Assembly (NCBI GenBank): GCA_012103315.1
Contig: WLWZ01000001.1
Span: forward strand, 124,001-188,000
Reading direction: 5' to 3'
DNA from: Alphaproteobacteria bacterium
GTDB taxonomy: Bacteria > Pseudomonadota > Alphaproteobacteria > MPNO01 > UBA2964
DNA: 64,000 nt
In this document: positions 40,809 through 49,198 of the stretch, piece after piece
Layout of the letters: each line of letters begins with the position of its first letter
Numbering within the stretch: the stretch's first letter is position 1
Position numbers and translations under genes: made by a program
The notes under the pieces: generated by a model
The model's input: the letters and a program-made list of their open reading frames with translations, nothing else
Database searches by the model: none
What the model was told of the DNA's origin: nothing

Positions 40809-41681
40809 ATGACTAACCCTTGCCAACCACCTGATCCGAATTGGCGCTCTCCAAAGACACAAGTTCCTGCCGGTACCTGCGATTGTCATGTCCATATCAT
40901 GGGGCCATTCGACAAGTTCACCCTTTCTGAGCGGCGCGGCTATACGCCGGAAGAATGCTCTATCGAGACATTCCAGAACATGATGGGTGTGCTCGGCATT
41001 GATCGAGCTGTCATCGTTCAGGGCAGCGCGCACGGCAATGATAATCGGGTGACGGTTGATGCGGTGAGCAAGCTCGGCAACCAGGGGCGTGGTATCGTGC
41101 TTGTCCCACCAGATGTTGCCGACGCCGAGTTGGAGACATTTAAAAATTCTGGTATTTGCGGTTTGCGACTCTCGACGATTTCTAAGGCTGGGTATGGCAC
41201 TGAGCATTTGACGGCGATGGCGGAACGGGCGAAAGAGCTCGATTGGATGGTTCTGCTGCATTTTGGCAATGTCGAAGAGGTTGTCGAGCTTGTGCCGTTG
41301 CTTGAGAACATGCCTACCGATTTTGTTGTTGACCATCAGGGGCGGCCACTCGGCCCTCAAGGTATCGTCTGCGAGGGTTTTCAGGCACTGCTCAACCTCG
41401 TTCGGGATACCGAAAATTGCTGGGTTAAACTCAGCAGTTGGTATCGCCAGTCTGAGGTCGGCGCTCCCTATGACGATATGCGGCCTTTTATCGAAGCATT
41501 TGTAGAAGCCCGACCTGACCGCTTGATATGGGGTAGCAACTGGCCGCATCCGAATTATAAAGGTGGTATGCCCAACGATGCTGACTTGCTGCAGCAGATG
41601 ATGGATTGGTCTGGATCACCGGAGATGGCGAAGAAGATCTTGGTCGACAACCCAGCACGCCTGTTTGGGTTCCCAAACTAG
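40809..41681 (+). CDS. Amidohydrolase family protein, 2-pyrone-4,6-dicarboxylate lactonase-like
   Basis: The 290-residue TIM-barrel hydrolase has the N-terminal HxH in CDCHVHIMGP, a middle HFGN, VVDHQGRP and the late GSNWPHPNY of the LigI branch. LigI opens the lactone ring of 2-pyrone-4,6-dicarboxylate in protocatechuate 4,5-cleavage. In LigI the late position is the catalytic Asp of the DWPHP motif; here the residue is N244, which also occurs in many relatives, so exact LigI activity is doubtful. The MFS gene follows after 18 bases in the same direction, probably one operon. The Shine-Dalgarno before the ATG is weak. Confidence 0.87.
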   Translation: MTNPCQPPDPNWRSPKTQVPAGTCDCHVHIMGPFDKFTLSERRGYTPEECSIETFQNMMGVLGIDRAVIVQGSAHGNDNRVTVDAVSKLGNQGRGIVLVPPDVADAELETFKNSGICGLRLSTISKAGYGTEHLTAMAERAKELDWMVLLHFGNVEEVVELVPLLENMPTDFVVDHQGRPLGPQGIVCEGFQALLNLVRDTENCWVKLSSWYRQSEVGAPYDDMRPFIEAFVEARPDRLIWGSNWPHPNYKGGMPNDADLLQQMMDWSGSPEMAKKILVDNPARLFGFPN

Positions 41682-41699
41682 AGTGATGGTAAAGGGATC

Positions 41700-42887
41700 A
41701 TGACCAGAGAAAAAAGAAACGTCCTTGTCTTAGCAACTTGCCAGGTTCTTTTTGGAACTGGTCGTTCGCTCTTGATTGTCACCGCTCCGCTTATTGCTTA
41801 CAGCATCGCGTCGCATAAGGGACTCGCGACCTTGCCAACGTCCCTCGTGATTGTTGGCACAGCAGTGATGACGATCCCGGCCTCCTTGTTCATGCGCCGC
41901 GTTGGCCGCAAGATCGGTTTTATCCTGGGGTCTTTCATCGGCGTTATCAGCGGTTTGATCAGTGCCTATGCGGTTCTGCACTCCGATTTCTGGTTGTTTG
42001 CGTTTGGCGCATTTTTGTTCGGATTGTTCGCTGGCTTTGCACAGCTCTATCGCTTTGCGGCGGCGGACGTTGCAAGTGAAGACTTCAAGAGCAAGGCGAT
42101 CTCTCTGGTGTTGGCTGGTGGGGTGGTCTCCGGTTTTCTTGGGCCGGAGTCTGCAAAGATTGGACAGCATATGGTCACCTCGACACCGTTTGTTGGCGCC
42201 TATTTAATCCTCACCGGCGTCACTGTCCTCGCTATATTCGTTCTATTGTTTCTGGATATCCCGAAATTGACACCGCAAGAGCGCGCCGGGCCACGGAGAC
42301 CGATGACGGAGATTATGAGACATCCGGTGTTTCTAGTCGCGGCAACCGCCGCGATGATTTCGCAAGGGGTGATGAACTTTCTGATGACGGCGACGCCGAT
42401 CGCCATGGCGCATGCGCACCATCAATTCGCTGACACAGCTCTGGTGATTGAGTGGCATATTTTCGGCATGTTTGCGCCGGGATTTGTAACCGGGCATCTG
42501 ATCAATAAATTCGGCGAAACAAATATGATCATCGCTGGGCTCGCTTTACAGTTTCTTTGTGTCGGTGTGGCCCTCATCGGTGTTGAGGTCGCTCACTTCT
42601 GGTTGTCTATGTTGCTTTTAGGGATTGGCTGGAATTTTGCTTTTACAGCCGGGACTTCTTTGATGACAACTGCCTACACAGTTTCCGAGCGCGCGAAGAC
42701 CCAGGGAGCGATGAATTTTCTTATCTACGGGTTCGTCTCGGTGCTGTCCTTGTCGTCGGGTGCACTTGTCCACTTCTTTGGGTGGGATGTTGTCAATATT
42801 GGCGCTATTCCTTTCCTCGTTTTGGCAGTGGGGACCACTCTCTGGTATGCCGTTAGTCAAAATCGTCCCCCCGCCATCTCGACGTAG
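41700..42887 (+). CDS. MFS transporter, 12-helix type
   Basis: The 395-residue protein has 12 predicted hydrophobic segments and MFS motif A-like RRVGRKIGF between helices 2 and 3. AAAGGGA precedes the ATG. It directly follows the lactonase-like gene and likely exports or imports an intermediate of that pathway. A short charged loop near residue 195-205 separates the two halves. Substrate is unknown; it is not closely similar to the other MFS proteins in this window. Confidence 0.85.
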   Translation: MTREKRNVLVLATCQVLFGTGRSLLIVTAPLIAYSIASHKGLATLPTSLVIVGTAVMTIPASLFMRRVGRKIGFILGSFIGVISGLISAYAVLHSDFWLFAFGAFLFGLFAGFAQLYRFAAADVASEDFKSKAISLVLAGGVVSGFLGPESAKIGQHMVTSTPFVGAYLILTGVTVLAIFVLLFLDIPKLTPQERAGPRRPMTEIMRHPVFLVAATAAMISQGVMNFLMTATPIAMAHAHHQFADTALVIEWHIFGMFAPGFVTGHLINKFGETNMIIAGLALQFLCVGVALIGVEVAHFWLSMLLLGIGWNFAFTAGTSLMTTAYTVSERAKTQGAMNFLIYGFVSVLSLSSGALVHFFGWDVVNIGAIPFLVLAVGTTLWYAVSQNRPPAIST

Positions 42888-42940
42888 CGCAGCTTCCGCG
42901 ATAGAAATAGCGCGACTGACTATTTTTATCTGGAGGCGTT

Positions 42941-43919
42941 ATGATCGACTTTCTCTTTCCCACTGAAGGTATGGGGTCGCAGACCCTGAGAACCGTTGCT
43001 GAAGCAGCCTATGGCGGCGGTGATGTGTTTGAAATTTCTCGGGTGCTTAAAGATATTGAACCGGGCGATAAGGATGCGTTTGAAAAGGCCTGGATTGATA
43101 AAGCCGAGGATACCGAAGCGCGTGCCAAGAAAGCTGAAGCCGCTGGTCACACTCGCTCCGCGATGAAGTATTATTACGCCGCCAACCAATATTGGCGCAT
43201 GTCGGACGTGTTGCTAACCATCGAACGAAATGATGACAAGCGTGAACGCTTCATCAAATCTCAGGAGTGTTTTCAGGCTGGCGCGAAATATAACGATCCC
43301 AAAATTGAAGTCATCGAAGTCCAATGCGGCGACGAAACCTACGAGGGCTATTTCTGTCACCCCCGGCCGCGGCTCATCCATGTATGTAAAAAACATTCCG
43401 ACCCGGGCTGACTACGAAGTGCCCGGCAAAGCCTGTTTTGATTATCTGTTCTCTCGCCCTGAGATCGACCCTGATCGCGTTGCGCTGATGGGGATTTCGA
43501 TGGCGGGTTACTATGCACCGCGTGTAGCCGCGTACGAGGATCGTATCAAAGCTCTCATATCATGGTGCGGCTGTTATTCGATCCTGGATGATCTGTACCT
43601 GCATTACGAACATCTGCGACCGACCGTTCAACGATTGCTGGGTGGTGTGTCAGACGAAGAAGCTCAGGCGCAGCTCAAGGCATTTACGATGGAAGGGGTT
43701 GCCCAGAACATCAAGGTTCCGACCATCATGACCCATGGGTCGATGGATAAGCTGATGGATGTTGAAGGTGCCAAGAAACTCTTTAGCGAGATCGGTGCTG
43801 AAGACAAAACCCTGCACATCTACGATAACCCTAAAGAAGGTGGCACGGTACATTGTTCCCATGACTGCTGGGTACATCAAATGCCGATGCTGATGGACTG
43901 GCTGGAAGACCACGTCTAG
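42941..43919 (+). pseudogene. FrsA/DLH-like alpha/beta-hydrolase with an internal deletion and frameshift
   Basis: Two frames carry halves of one protein. From ATG 42941 (GGAGG upstream) the first frame encodes the N-terminal helical cap domain to about 43360 (ending GYFCHP). The second frame resumes at PGRGSSMYV and contains the nucleophile GISMAGYYA, MTHGSMD with the acid, and the late HCSHD, ending at 43919. Expected family sequence between strands 1 and 3 (around the GG-rich oxyanion loop) is missing at the junction 43358-43366, so a stretch of some tens of codons, not a multiple of three bases, is gone. The gene cannot make an active hydrolase. A recombination or assembly artefact at the GC-rich junction is possible. 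Confidence 0.75.
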
Positions 43920-43928
43920 CGAACAGGT

Positions 43929-45086
43929 TTAGTCGCTGGCTGCTGCCATTGCTTTTTTAAGCTGAACGGCGGCCAGCGCATAACCACCCGAACCACCATC
44001 GATGAAGTGCATATGGTCGTTGGTGAAAGGTGAGGGGACAATACAAGTCATCACGGCGCTGTCCTGTCGATACATTCCGAAAAACGCGGTGCCCGCGTCC
44101 TGAGCTTTCGACAGGATATCTTCTATCTCGGTAATCGTTTCTGTCTTGCAATCTACCGTCAGTTTCAGGCCGTCGTCATATTTTCGAAAATCGGTGTTTT
44201 GCGTGGTTTCCAGCTTGTAGCGCGCAGGGTCGAAGCGCTTCATGCGCCCGCCAAACAGTTCCAGAATGCACGGAATAGCCTGTTCGCCGATGATGGCGAG
44301 CGCGCGACAGAGTTTCGATTTGGTTCCGCGTGATGCGCTGACCTCGATTCCAAGTCCCTGCGGTGGCCATGAGTAAGTCGGTCCATCGGGCGCAACAGGG
44401 TGTCCGTCACGCTCGGCCTCACGGTTCAGAATATCCAGTACTTTTTCTACCAATTCTGCAAAGGCGGTTTCGCTGTCGTTATCCTGGGGGAGAACCAGAA
44501 GCGATAATATTTCGCCATTTTGGGCTTCCATCGGCCGCCATCGGCAGGACAGTCCGTCGAGGTTGGGTCGGGCACCCGGAGGAGCGGGCGTTACAGTGTA
44601 GTCGCCGGACTTCATGGCGGCGTCGGCCCAGGCTATGCCGCCGCCTGAAAACATTGCATAGGCCATGCCGGGTGAAACCTGAAATCGGGCAACGCTCACT
44701 TGTTTGCCGGCGGCAAGGACATCGCGAACTGGCACCAGAGCGGCTCGCAGCTCTAGATCGATTTCTTCTTCGGCCCAACGCTGGCATCCCGCAAGGGCGT
44801 CAGCGACAGCATCGCGGCGGCTCTCCGGCACAGCAAAAGCGGCACCATCGCCGCCAAAGACAAATGGGAAAGAGGCATCTCTGTCGAGGTTCATGATGGC
44901 AGATATGACGCTGGCGCCGACCGTGTTAACGGCCTTGTACCGCCCGGCCTGTAACGCGCCGGTGGAATTGACGACATCTGCAACGCCGATCAGCCAATCT
45001 TCGGGTAAAGGCCGGTATCGATCTTTCTGTACGACGTCCTTGAACTCTGTGAAGGCCGGGATCGTGTCGAAGAACTGGTCACCCAT
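43929..45086 (-). CDS. DUF3095-family protein (cyclase-like fold)
   Basis: The 385-residue soluble protein matches DUF3095 by eye: the N-terminal FFDTIPAFTEF and DWLIGVADVVNSTGAL, then FPFVFGGDGAAFAVP, and a C-terminal repeat of the fold with DCKTE. GVADVVNST and FGGDGA resemble the metal and substrate segments of class III cyclases, so a nucleotide cyclase-like or degenerate cyclase activity has been suggested for such proteins; function is not established. It lies 35 bases downstream of a UbiD decarboxylase gene on the same strand and may be cotranscribed with it. Confidence 0.8.
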   Translation of the reverse strand: MGDQFFDTIPAFTEFKDVVQKDRYRPLPEDWLIGVADVVNSTGALQAGRYKAVNTVGASVISAIMNLDRDASFPFVFGGDGAAFAVPESRRDAVADALAGCQRWAEEEIDLELRAALVPVRDVLAAGKQVSVARFQVSPGMAYAMFSGGGIAWADAAMKSGDYTVTPAPPGARPNLDGLSCRWRPMEAQNGEILSLLVLPQDNDSETAFAELVEKVLDILNREAERDGHPVAPDGPTYSWPPQGLGIEVSASRGTKSKLCRALAIIGEQAIPCILELFGGRMKRFDPARYKLETTQNTDFRKYDDGLKLTVDCKTETITEIEDILSKAQDAGTAFFGMYRQDSAVMTCIVPSPFTNDHMHFIDGGSGGYALAAVQLKKAMAAASD

Positions 45087-45121
45087 TTGTTTGGTGCCGC
45101 CCCTGTTTTATGGATTTTGTA

Positions 45122-46672
45122 TCAGTCTTTATCACTTAGGCAGTATTCGCCTTCTTTCAACCGGCTGAGAATTCCTTCAGATCGAATCTCATCAAGGGCG
45201 AGAACGATCTCCCGCCCATCTCGGGTACCAATGGCGGCCATGAGTTGCTCATAGCTCTTGGGACCATCTTCAAGCGCCGCGCGGACACTATCAAATTTCT
45301 CGCCAGCTACAGTTGGTGGCGCGGGTACCGTAAATTCGATGGAGCTTCTTTTGTCATTGGCGATGGTTAGGTCAAACCCCGCCTTGGAGCCGACCCGGGC
45401 ACCATAGAGCGAGGGGTCAAGGGGCAGGGTACGCATGCCACCCTGAACGACGAGATCGCGATCGGGCTGGAAGCGAGTGGCGAGCGCCCATTCCATCTGG
45501 TCATTATCAAATATATCGATGTCATCATTCACAACGAACACGTTCTTTACGTTTGCAAGACAACCAAACGCCGCGGCAATTGCGTTCTGGGCCTCACCCG
45601 GAACACGCGGACGCATCGAAATGCGCAGATTAAACATGCCCGCTCCAGCGCCCGTTGCATTGACGGCGACGGGTTCACGGATCGCTGTTTGTAGGGCACG
45701 CCAGACAACGGCTTCTGATTTGAGTGTATTGAGAACGGCAGTATCGGTACGCCCGATATAGGGGCCGCTAATGGTGGCCGTCTGGAACAGTGCATCGGAA
45801 CGCATTGTAATGGCGGTTAAATGAAAGACCGGGTTCTTTTTCATCACGCCGTAATAACCGGCGAATTCGCCAAACGGTCCTTCGTCTTCGACATAGCCGT
45901 GCTCGTCGAGATAGCCTTCGATGACCATCTCAGCGTCGGCTGGGATAAGAATGTCGTTGGTGATGCTTTTGACCAGTTTAAGCGGTGCACCTCGTAATGA
46001 GGCGAGTAGCTCGGTCTCATCAACTGGAATACGCATTGTTGCCGCGACATAGTCTAGCGGGTGCGCACCCAGAATAAAGCTGACGGGGAGTCGTTCGCCG
46101 CGACCAGACGCGGCTTCATAAATGGCGCGAAGGTCGCTTGGGGCATTGAGATCGACTCCGGCAGTTTGTCGTCCGCGCAGCATCATGCGGCGGCAGCCCA
46201 AATTGGTCAGCCCGGTTTCGGGGTTAACAGTGAAATCCAGTGTCGCGGACAAATAGGGTCCACCGTCGCGGCCATGCTGGAAGGGCACTGGTAGTCTGGT
46301 GAAGTCTGCATCATCACCGGTCCAGACGACCTCCTGTACCGGTGCGTTGTCTTTGTCGATGGTTTCAATGGGTTGCTTCGTGGCCAGCCGCTTTAACAGT
46401 TCGGGTAGCATGTCTGGTTCAGCGACGCCAAACGCAAGTGCAAGGCGCGATCGGCTGGCGCCAACATTGCCGATAATCTCGGCCTCTTCCGGCCCGGCCT
46501 TTTTAAATAGAACCGCTTTTTCATTGCCGTCCATATGGGACGTAAGATCAGCGAGCTCCGTAGGCGCTTCGATGATTTCAAGCTCATCTGCTGCGATGAG
46601 CTCTTCCACAAAGTTACGGAGGCGAAATGTGTCTGCCTCCGAATTTGACAAATTAGTCGTGCCTTCGGGCAT
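45122..46672 (-). CDS. UbiD-family prenyl-FMN decarboxylase with C-terminal winged-helix-like extension
   Basis: The 516-residue enzyme has the UbiD core with catalytic Glu in EDEGPFGE (E264 and E269) and family landmarks NLGCRRM, RLPVSFILG and the AFG/NVKNVFVVNDDIDIFD segment. Unlike the paralogue at 3.4 kb it carries a C-terminal tail (about residues 459-516) that reads as three helices and a beta wing (SVRAALEDGPKSYEQL ... EIRSEGILSRL), resembling a winged helix. It faces the divergent VOC/aldolase/FAD hydroxylase genes across 150 bases, which suggests a shared aromatic-acid pathway. No UbiX gene is in the window. Confidence 0.87.
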   Translation of the reverse strand: MPEGTTNLSNSEADTFRLRNFVEELIAADELEIIEAPTELADLTSHMDGNEKAVLFKKAGPEEAEIIGNVGASRSRLALAFGVAEPDMLPELLKRLATKQPIETIDKDNAPVQEVVWTGDDADFTRLPVPFQHGRDGGPYLSATLDFTVNPETGLTNLGCRRMMLRGRQTAGVDLNAPSDLRAIYEAASGRGERLPVSFILGAHPLDYVAATMRIPVDETELLASLRGAPLKLVKSITNDILIPADAEMVIEGYLDEHGYVEDEGPFGEFAGYYGVMKKNPVFHLTAITMRSDALFQTATISGPYIGRTDTAVLNTLKSEAVVWRALQTAIREPVAVNATGAGAGMFNLRISMRPRVPGEAQNAIAAAFGCLANVKNVFVVNDDIDIFDNDQMEWALATRFQPDRDLVVQGGMRTLPLDPSLYGARVGSKAGFDLTIANDKRSSIEFTVPAPPTVAGEKFDSVRAALEDGPKSYEQLMAAIGTRDGREIVLALDEIRSEGILSRLKEGEYCLSDKD

Positions 46673-46823
46673 TGGTCCAATTTCTTCTTTTGTGTTTGTT
46701 GGATCGCTTTAGACGATATCACGTCGTTCAATCACTTCAAATGTTGATTGCCGTTCAGTTGGGCGCTTTGAAATGCTGTGATAGGGTTTGCTCAATAATT
46801 ATGAATGCCATCGGGAGGTGCTT

Positions 46824-47621
46824 ATGTTTGCACGTATAAATCACATTGCAATCTGTACAGATCATTACGCGATCAATGCTAAATTCTATGAAGCTTTGTT
46901 TGGTTTGAAGACCGCGAAGAATCCACGGCCTGCACGCGCAGTTGTCGTGAGTGATGGCTATGTTGGAATGAACATCATTCCACGTCGGGAGGGACGCGCC
47001 AGCGGCCTCGATCATTTTGGCATTGAGGTTGAAGATCTCGATGAAGTGCGGTCCCGGGTCGATAAGTTTGATCCGTCGATCAAGCTGTTAAAACGGCCGC
47101 CCGTTCGTCCCTTTGCGGCCTATAGCGCGCATGATCCTGATACCAACATCTTCGACTTGTCTGAAAAGAAGATGCAGAAGGATATTTATTCCGAGGACCG
47201 CGAGGAGACAGTACGCAAGTTTAGTCACTTTGCGTTACGGACCCGCCATGCTGAACGCTGTGCTGAATTTTACTCAGAAGTTTTCGAACTTAATCTGTTG
47301 AACAAGAAAGAAGGCGATCCGAATTTTTATCTATCCGATGGGCGTATGACCCTCGCTGTTCTGCAGTGGAATATGGACGATTATTACGGGATGGATCCGC
47401 AACGCCTCGGTCCTGACCATATTGGTTTTAAGGTCGAGAGCATCGACGCTCTGAAGGCCGATCTCGAGGATTTGACGGGTCAGAATCCGTTGATGCGCTC
47501 GCGGCCTCTAGGCTACGGTGATGAGGGCAAGGCGCGTATTGGGTTGTTCCAAAAGGTTCCGTTAAACGATTATCACCTAACAGATATTGAAGGCGTCTAT
47601 ATCGGCGCATCAGAAGAGTAG
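46824..47621 (+). CDS. Two-domain VOC protein, extradiol dioxygenase-like (first copy)
   Basis: The 265-residue protein has two vicinal oxygen chelate modules (about residues 1-118 and 130-262). The C-terminal module keeps a full H-H-E metal set: SHFAL, GPDHIGFKV and DIEGVYIG. In type I extradiol dioxygenases this module holds the catalytic Fe(II), so ring cleavage of a catechol-like compound is possible; isomerase or lyase activity in the same fold cannot be excluded. ATG 46824 has GGAGG at good spacing and begins FARINHIAI; an earlier in-frame ATG at 46788 lacks one. A similar gene follows 24 bases downstream. Confidence 0.87.
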   Translation: MFARINHIAICTDHYAINAKFYEALFGLKTAKNPRPARAVVVSDGYVGMNIIPRREGRASGLDHFGIEVEDLDEVRSRVDKFDPSIKLLKRPPVRPFAAYSAHDPDTNIFDLSEKKMQKDIYSEDREETVRKFSHFALRTRHAERCAEFYSEVFELNLLNKKEGDPNFYLSDGRMTLAVLQWNMDDYYGMDPQRLGPDHIGFKVESIDALKADLEDLTGQNPLMRSRPLGYGDEGKARIGLFQKVPLNDYHLTDIEGVYIGASEE

Positions 47622-47645
47622 AATTTCCTAATAGGGAGATCGACT

Positions 47646-48452
47646 ATGTTTGCCCATATCAATCACATGGCGATTATCAGTAACCAGTATCCGTTCCTGC
47701 AAAAATATTATCAGTCGGTCTTTGGGCTAGAGACCTCGGGGCGCAATGACTTTGAAAGCGCTTCGGTCGTCAGTGACGGCAATCTCGGTCTGAATATTAT
47801 TCCGCGCCGGGACGGTTATGTCGGTGGGTTGGACCATTTTGGTATGGTCGTCGATAGCATTGAAGCGGTCGAAGAACGCATGGCTGGTGCGTATGAAGGG
47901 GCAGGCTGTGTTAAACGCCCTGCTATTCGCCCATTTGCGGCTTATTCCGGCCACGACCCAGACGGCAATGTTTTTGATCTGGCCGAGAAGGGCAGCAAGA
48001 ATCTTCGCGATGTGTATTCTGAAGGCGTGGAAAATACGACGAACTGTACGTTTAACCGTTTTGCGATCCGCACACCGAACGCCGAGAAATGCGCCGAGTT
48101 CTATTCCGAAGTCTTTGAACTGCAGCTCAGTAATCGCAAGGAAGGCGATCCTAACTATCATCTCACCGATGGCACGATGACTCTCTCGGTCATGCCGTGG
48201 AGTGTGTCGATCTTTGCGGGTATGTCGATTAAGCGTCCGGGGCCAGACCATATTGGCTTTAAGGTCAAAGATATGGATGCCTTCAAGGCAGAAGAGAAAC
48301 GAATTGGTGAAAAGAACACCTTCCTCGCTTCTCGGCGTCTTGGAGGTAGTGAGGAATCAGAAGTGCGGCGTGAGCTATTTGCCAGCGATGCGCTGGGTTC
48401 CTACCAAACGGCTGATCCGGATGGCACCTGGATCGACGTCGTCCAGGAATAG
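47646..48452 (+). CDS. Two-domain VOC protein (second copy, altered C-terminal metal site)
   Basis: The 268-residue protein is a clear tandem paralogue of the preceding VOC protein: both begin MFA-INH-AI, share SDG-(V/L)G-NIIPRR, LDHFG and KEGDPN-YL-DG motifs. In its C-terminal module the first His position reads FNRFAI (Arg replaces His) and the third ligand is Asp in DPDGTWID. The N-terminal module has INHMAI, LDHFG and DPDGNVFDL and may be the metal site. It is probably cotranslated with the first copy and with the downstream aldolase gene. The pair may form a heteromer or act on successive compounds (inference). Confidence 0.85.
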   Translation: MFAHINHMAIISNQYPFLQKYYQSVFGLETSGRNDFESASVVSDGNLGLNIIPRRDGYVGGLDHFGMVVDSIEAVEERMAGAYEGAGCVKRPAIRPFAAYSGHDPDGNVFDLAEKGSKNLRDVYSEGVENTTNCTFNRFAIRTPNAEKCAEFYSEVFELQLSNRKEGDPNYHLTDGTMTLSVMPWSVSIFAGMSIKRPGPDHIGFKVKDMDAFKAEEKRIGEKNTFLASRRLGGSEESEVRRELFASDALGSYQTADPDGTWIDVVQE

Positions 48453-48475
48453 TCACCAAGAAAGAGATATCTGGT

Positions 48476-49198
48476 ATGTCTGAATTGGACGATCTACGCC
48501 GCGATCTCGTTATCGCAAACCGCATTCTGGCGCATCAGGGCGTGGTCGATGGCTTTGGCCATGTCAGTGCCCGCCATCCTGACAATCCGGAACGGTTTTT
48601 GCTGTCGCGATCTCGTAGCCCCGAACTGGTTACGTTGGATGACATTCGGGAGTTTGATCTCTCCGGTGAGATGATTGATCCGGATGGGTCAACAGCTTAT
48701 CTCGAGCGGTTTATTCATGCTGCGGTGTATGAGCTCCATCCAGAAGTTAATGGGTGTGTTCATAGCCATTCCGAAGCACTTCTACCGTTTGGTATAACGT
48801 CTGTACCTCTGAGGCCGGTATTTCACAATGCATCGCGGATTGGCAAAGAAGTCCCGGTCTGGGATATCGCGGATAAGTTTGGCGATGCGACGGACATGTT
48901 GGTCGTCAATATGGATCATGGTCGCGACCTCGCAGAAACGCTTGGCGATAATCGTTTGGTGCTGATGCGGGGGCATGGGCTGACAGTTGCCACGGAAGCA
49001 TTACATACCGTGGTGACGACCGCGATCTATGCGATGGTGAATGCTCGCGTTCAGACAACAGCCATGCAGATGGGAGAGGTGAAGTTCCTATCTGAAGGTG
49101 AGCTGGATGCTGCGATCAGCAAGGCTAAAACAGCTACCGTCGGCCATAAGCGGATTTGGGAATATCTCAGCCGCCGCGCCGGTTGCGAGGATCTCTAG
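48476..49198 (+). CDS. Class II aldolase/adducin-family protein
   Basis: The 240-residue cytosolic enzyme has the class II aldolase fold with metal ligands in CVHSHSEA (HxH near residue 94) and GHGLTVAT later, plus the N-terminal GHVSARHP. Such proteins are zinc aldolases, epimerases or, in aromatic pathways, decarboxylases or hydratases of ring-cleavage products. The setting, directly after two VOC proteins and before an FAD hydroxylase, fits a late step of an aromatic degradation route. It follows the VOC genes by 23 bases. Confidence 0.88.
   Translation: MSELDDLRRDLVIANRILAHQGVVDGFGHVSARHPDNPERFLLSRSRSPELVTLDDIREFDLSGEMIDPDGSTAYLERFIHAAVYELHPEVNGCVHSHSEALLPFGITSVPLRPVFHNASRIGKEVPVWDIADKFGDATDMLVVNMDHGRDLAETLGDNRLVLMRGHGLTVATEALHTVVTTAIYAMVNARVQTTAMQMGEVKFLSEGELDAAISKAKTATVGHKRIWEYLSRRAGCEDL

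Noticed and set aside
40731-41549. A 272-codon open frame on the minus strand
   Set aside because: It lies antisense to the LigI-like gene, whose metal motifs are clear. Its own translation has no recognisable domain.
44363-44896. A 177-codon Arg-rich frame inside the DUF3095 gene
   Set aside because: Antisense shadow with biased composition and no ribosome binding site.
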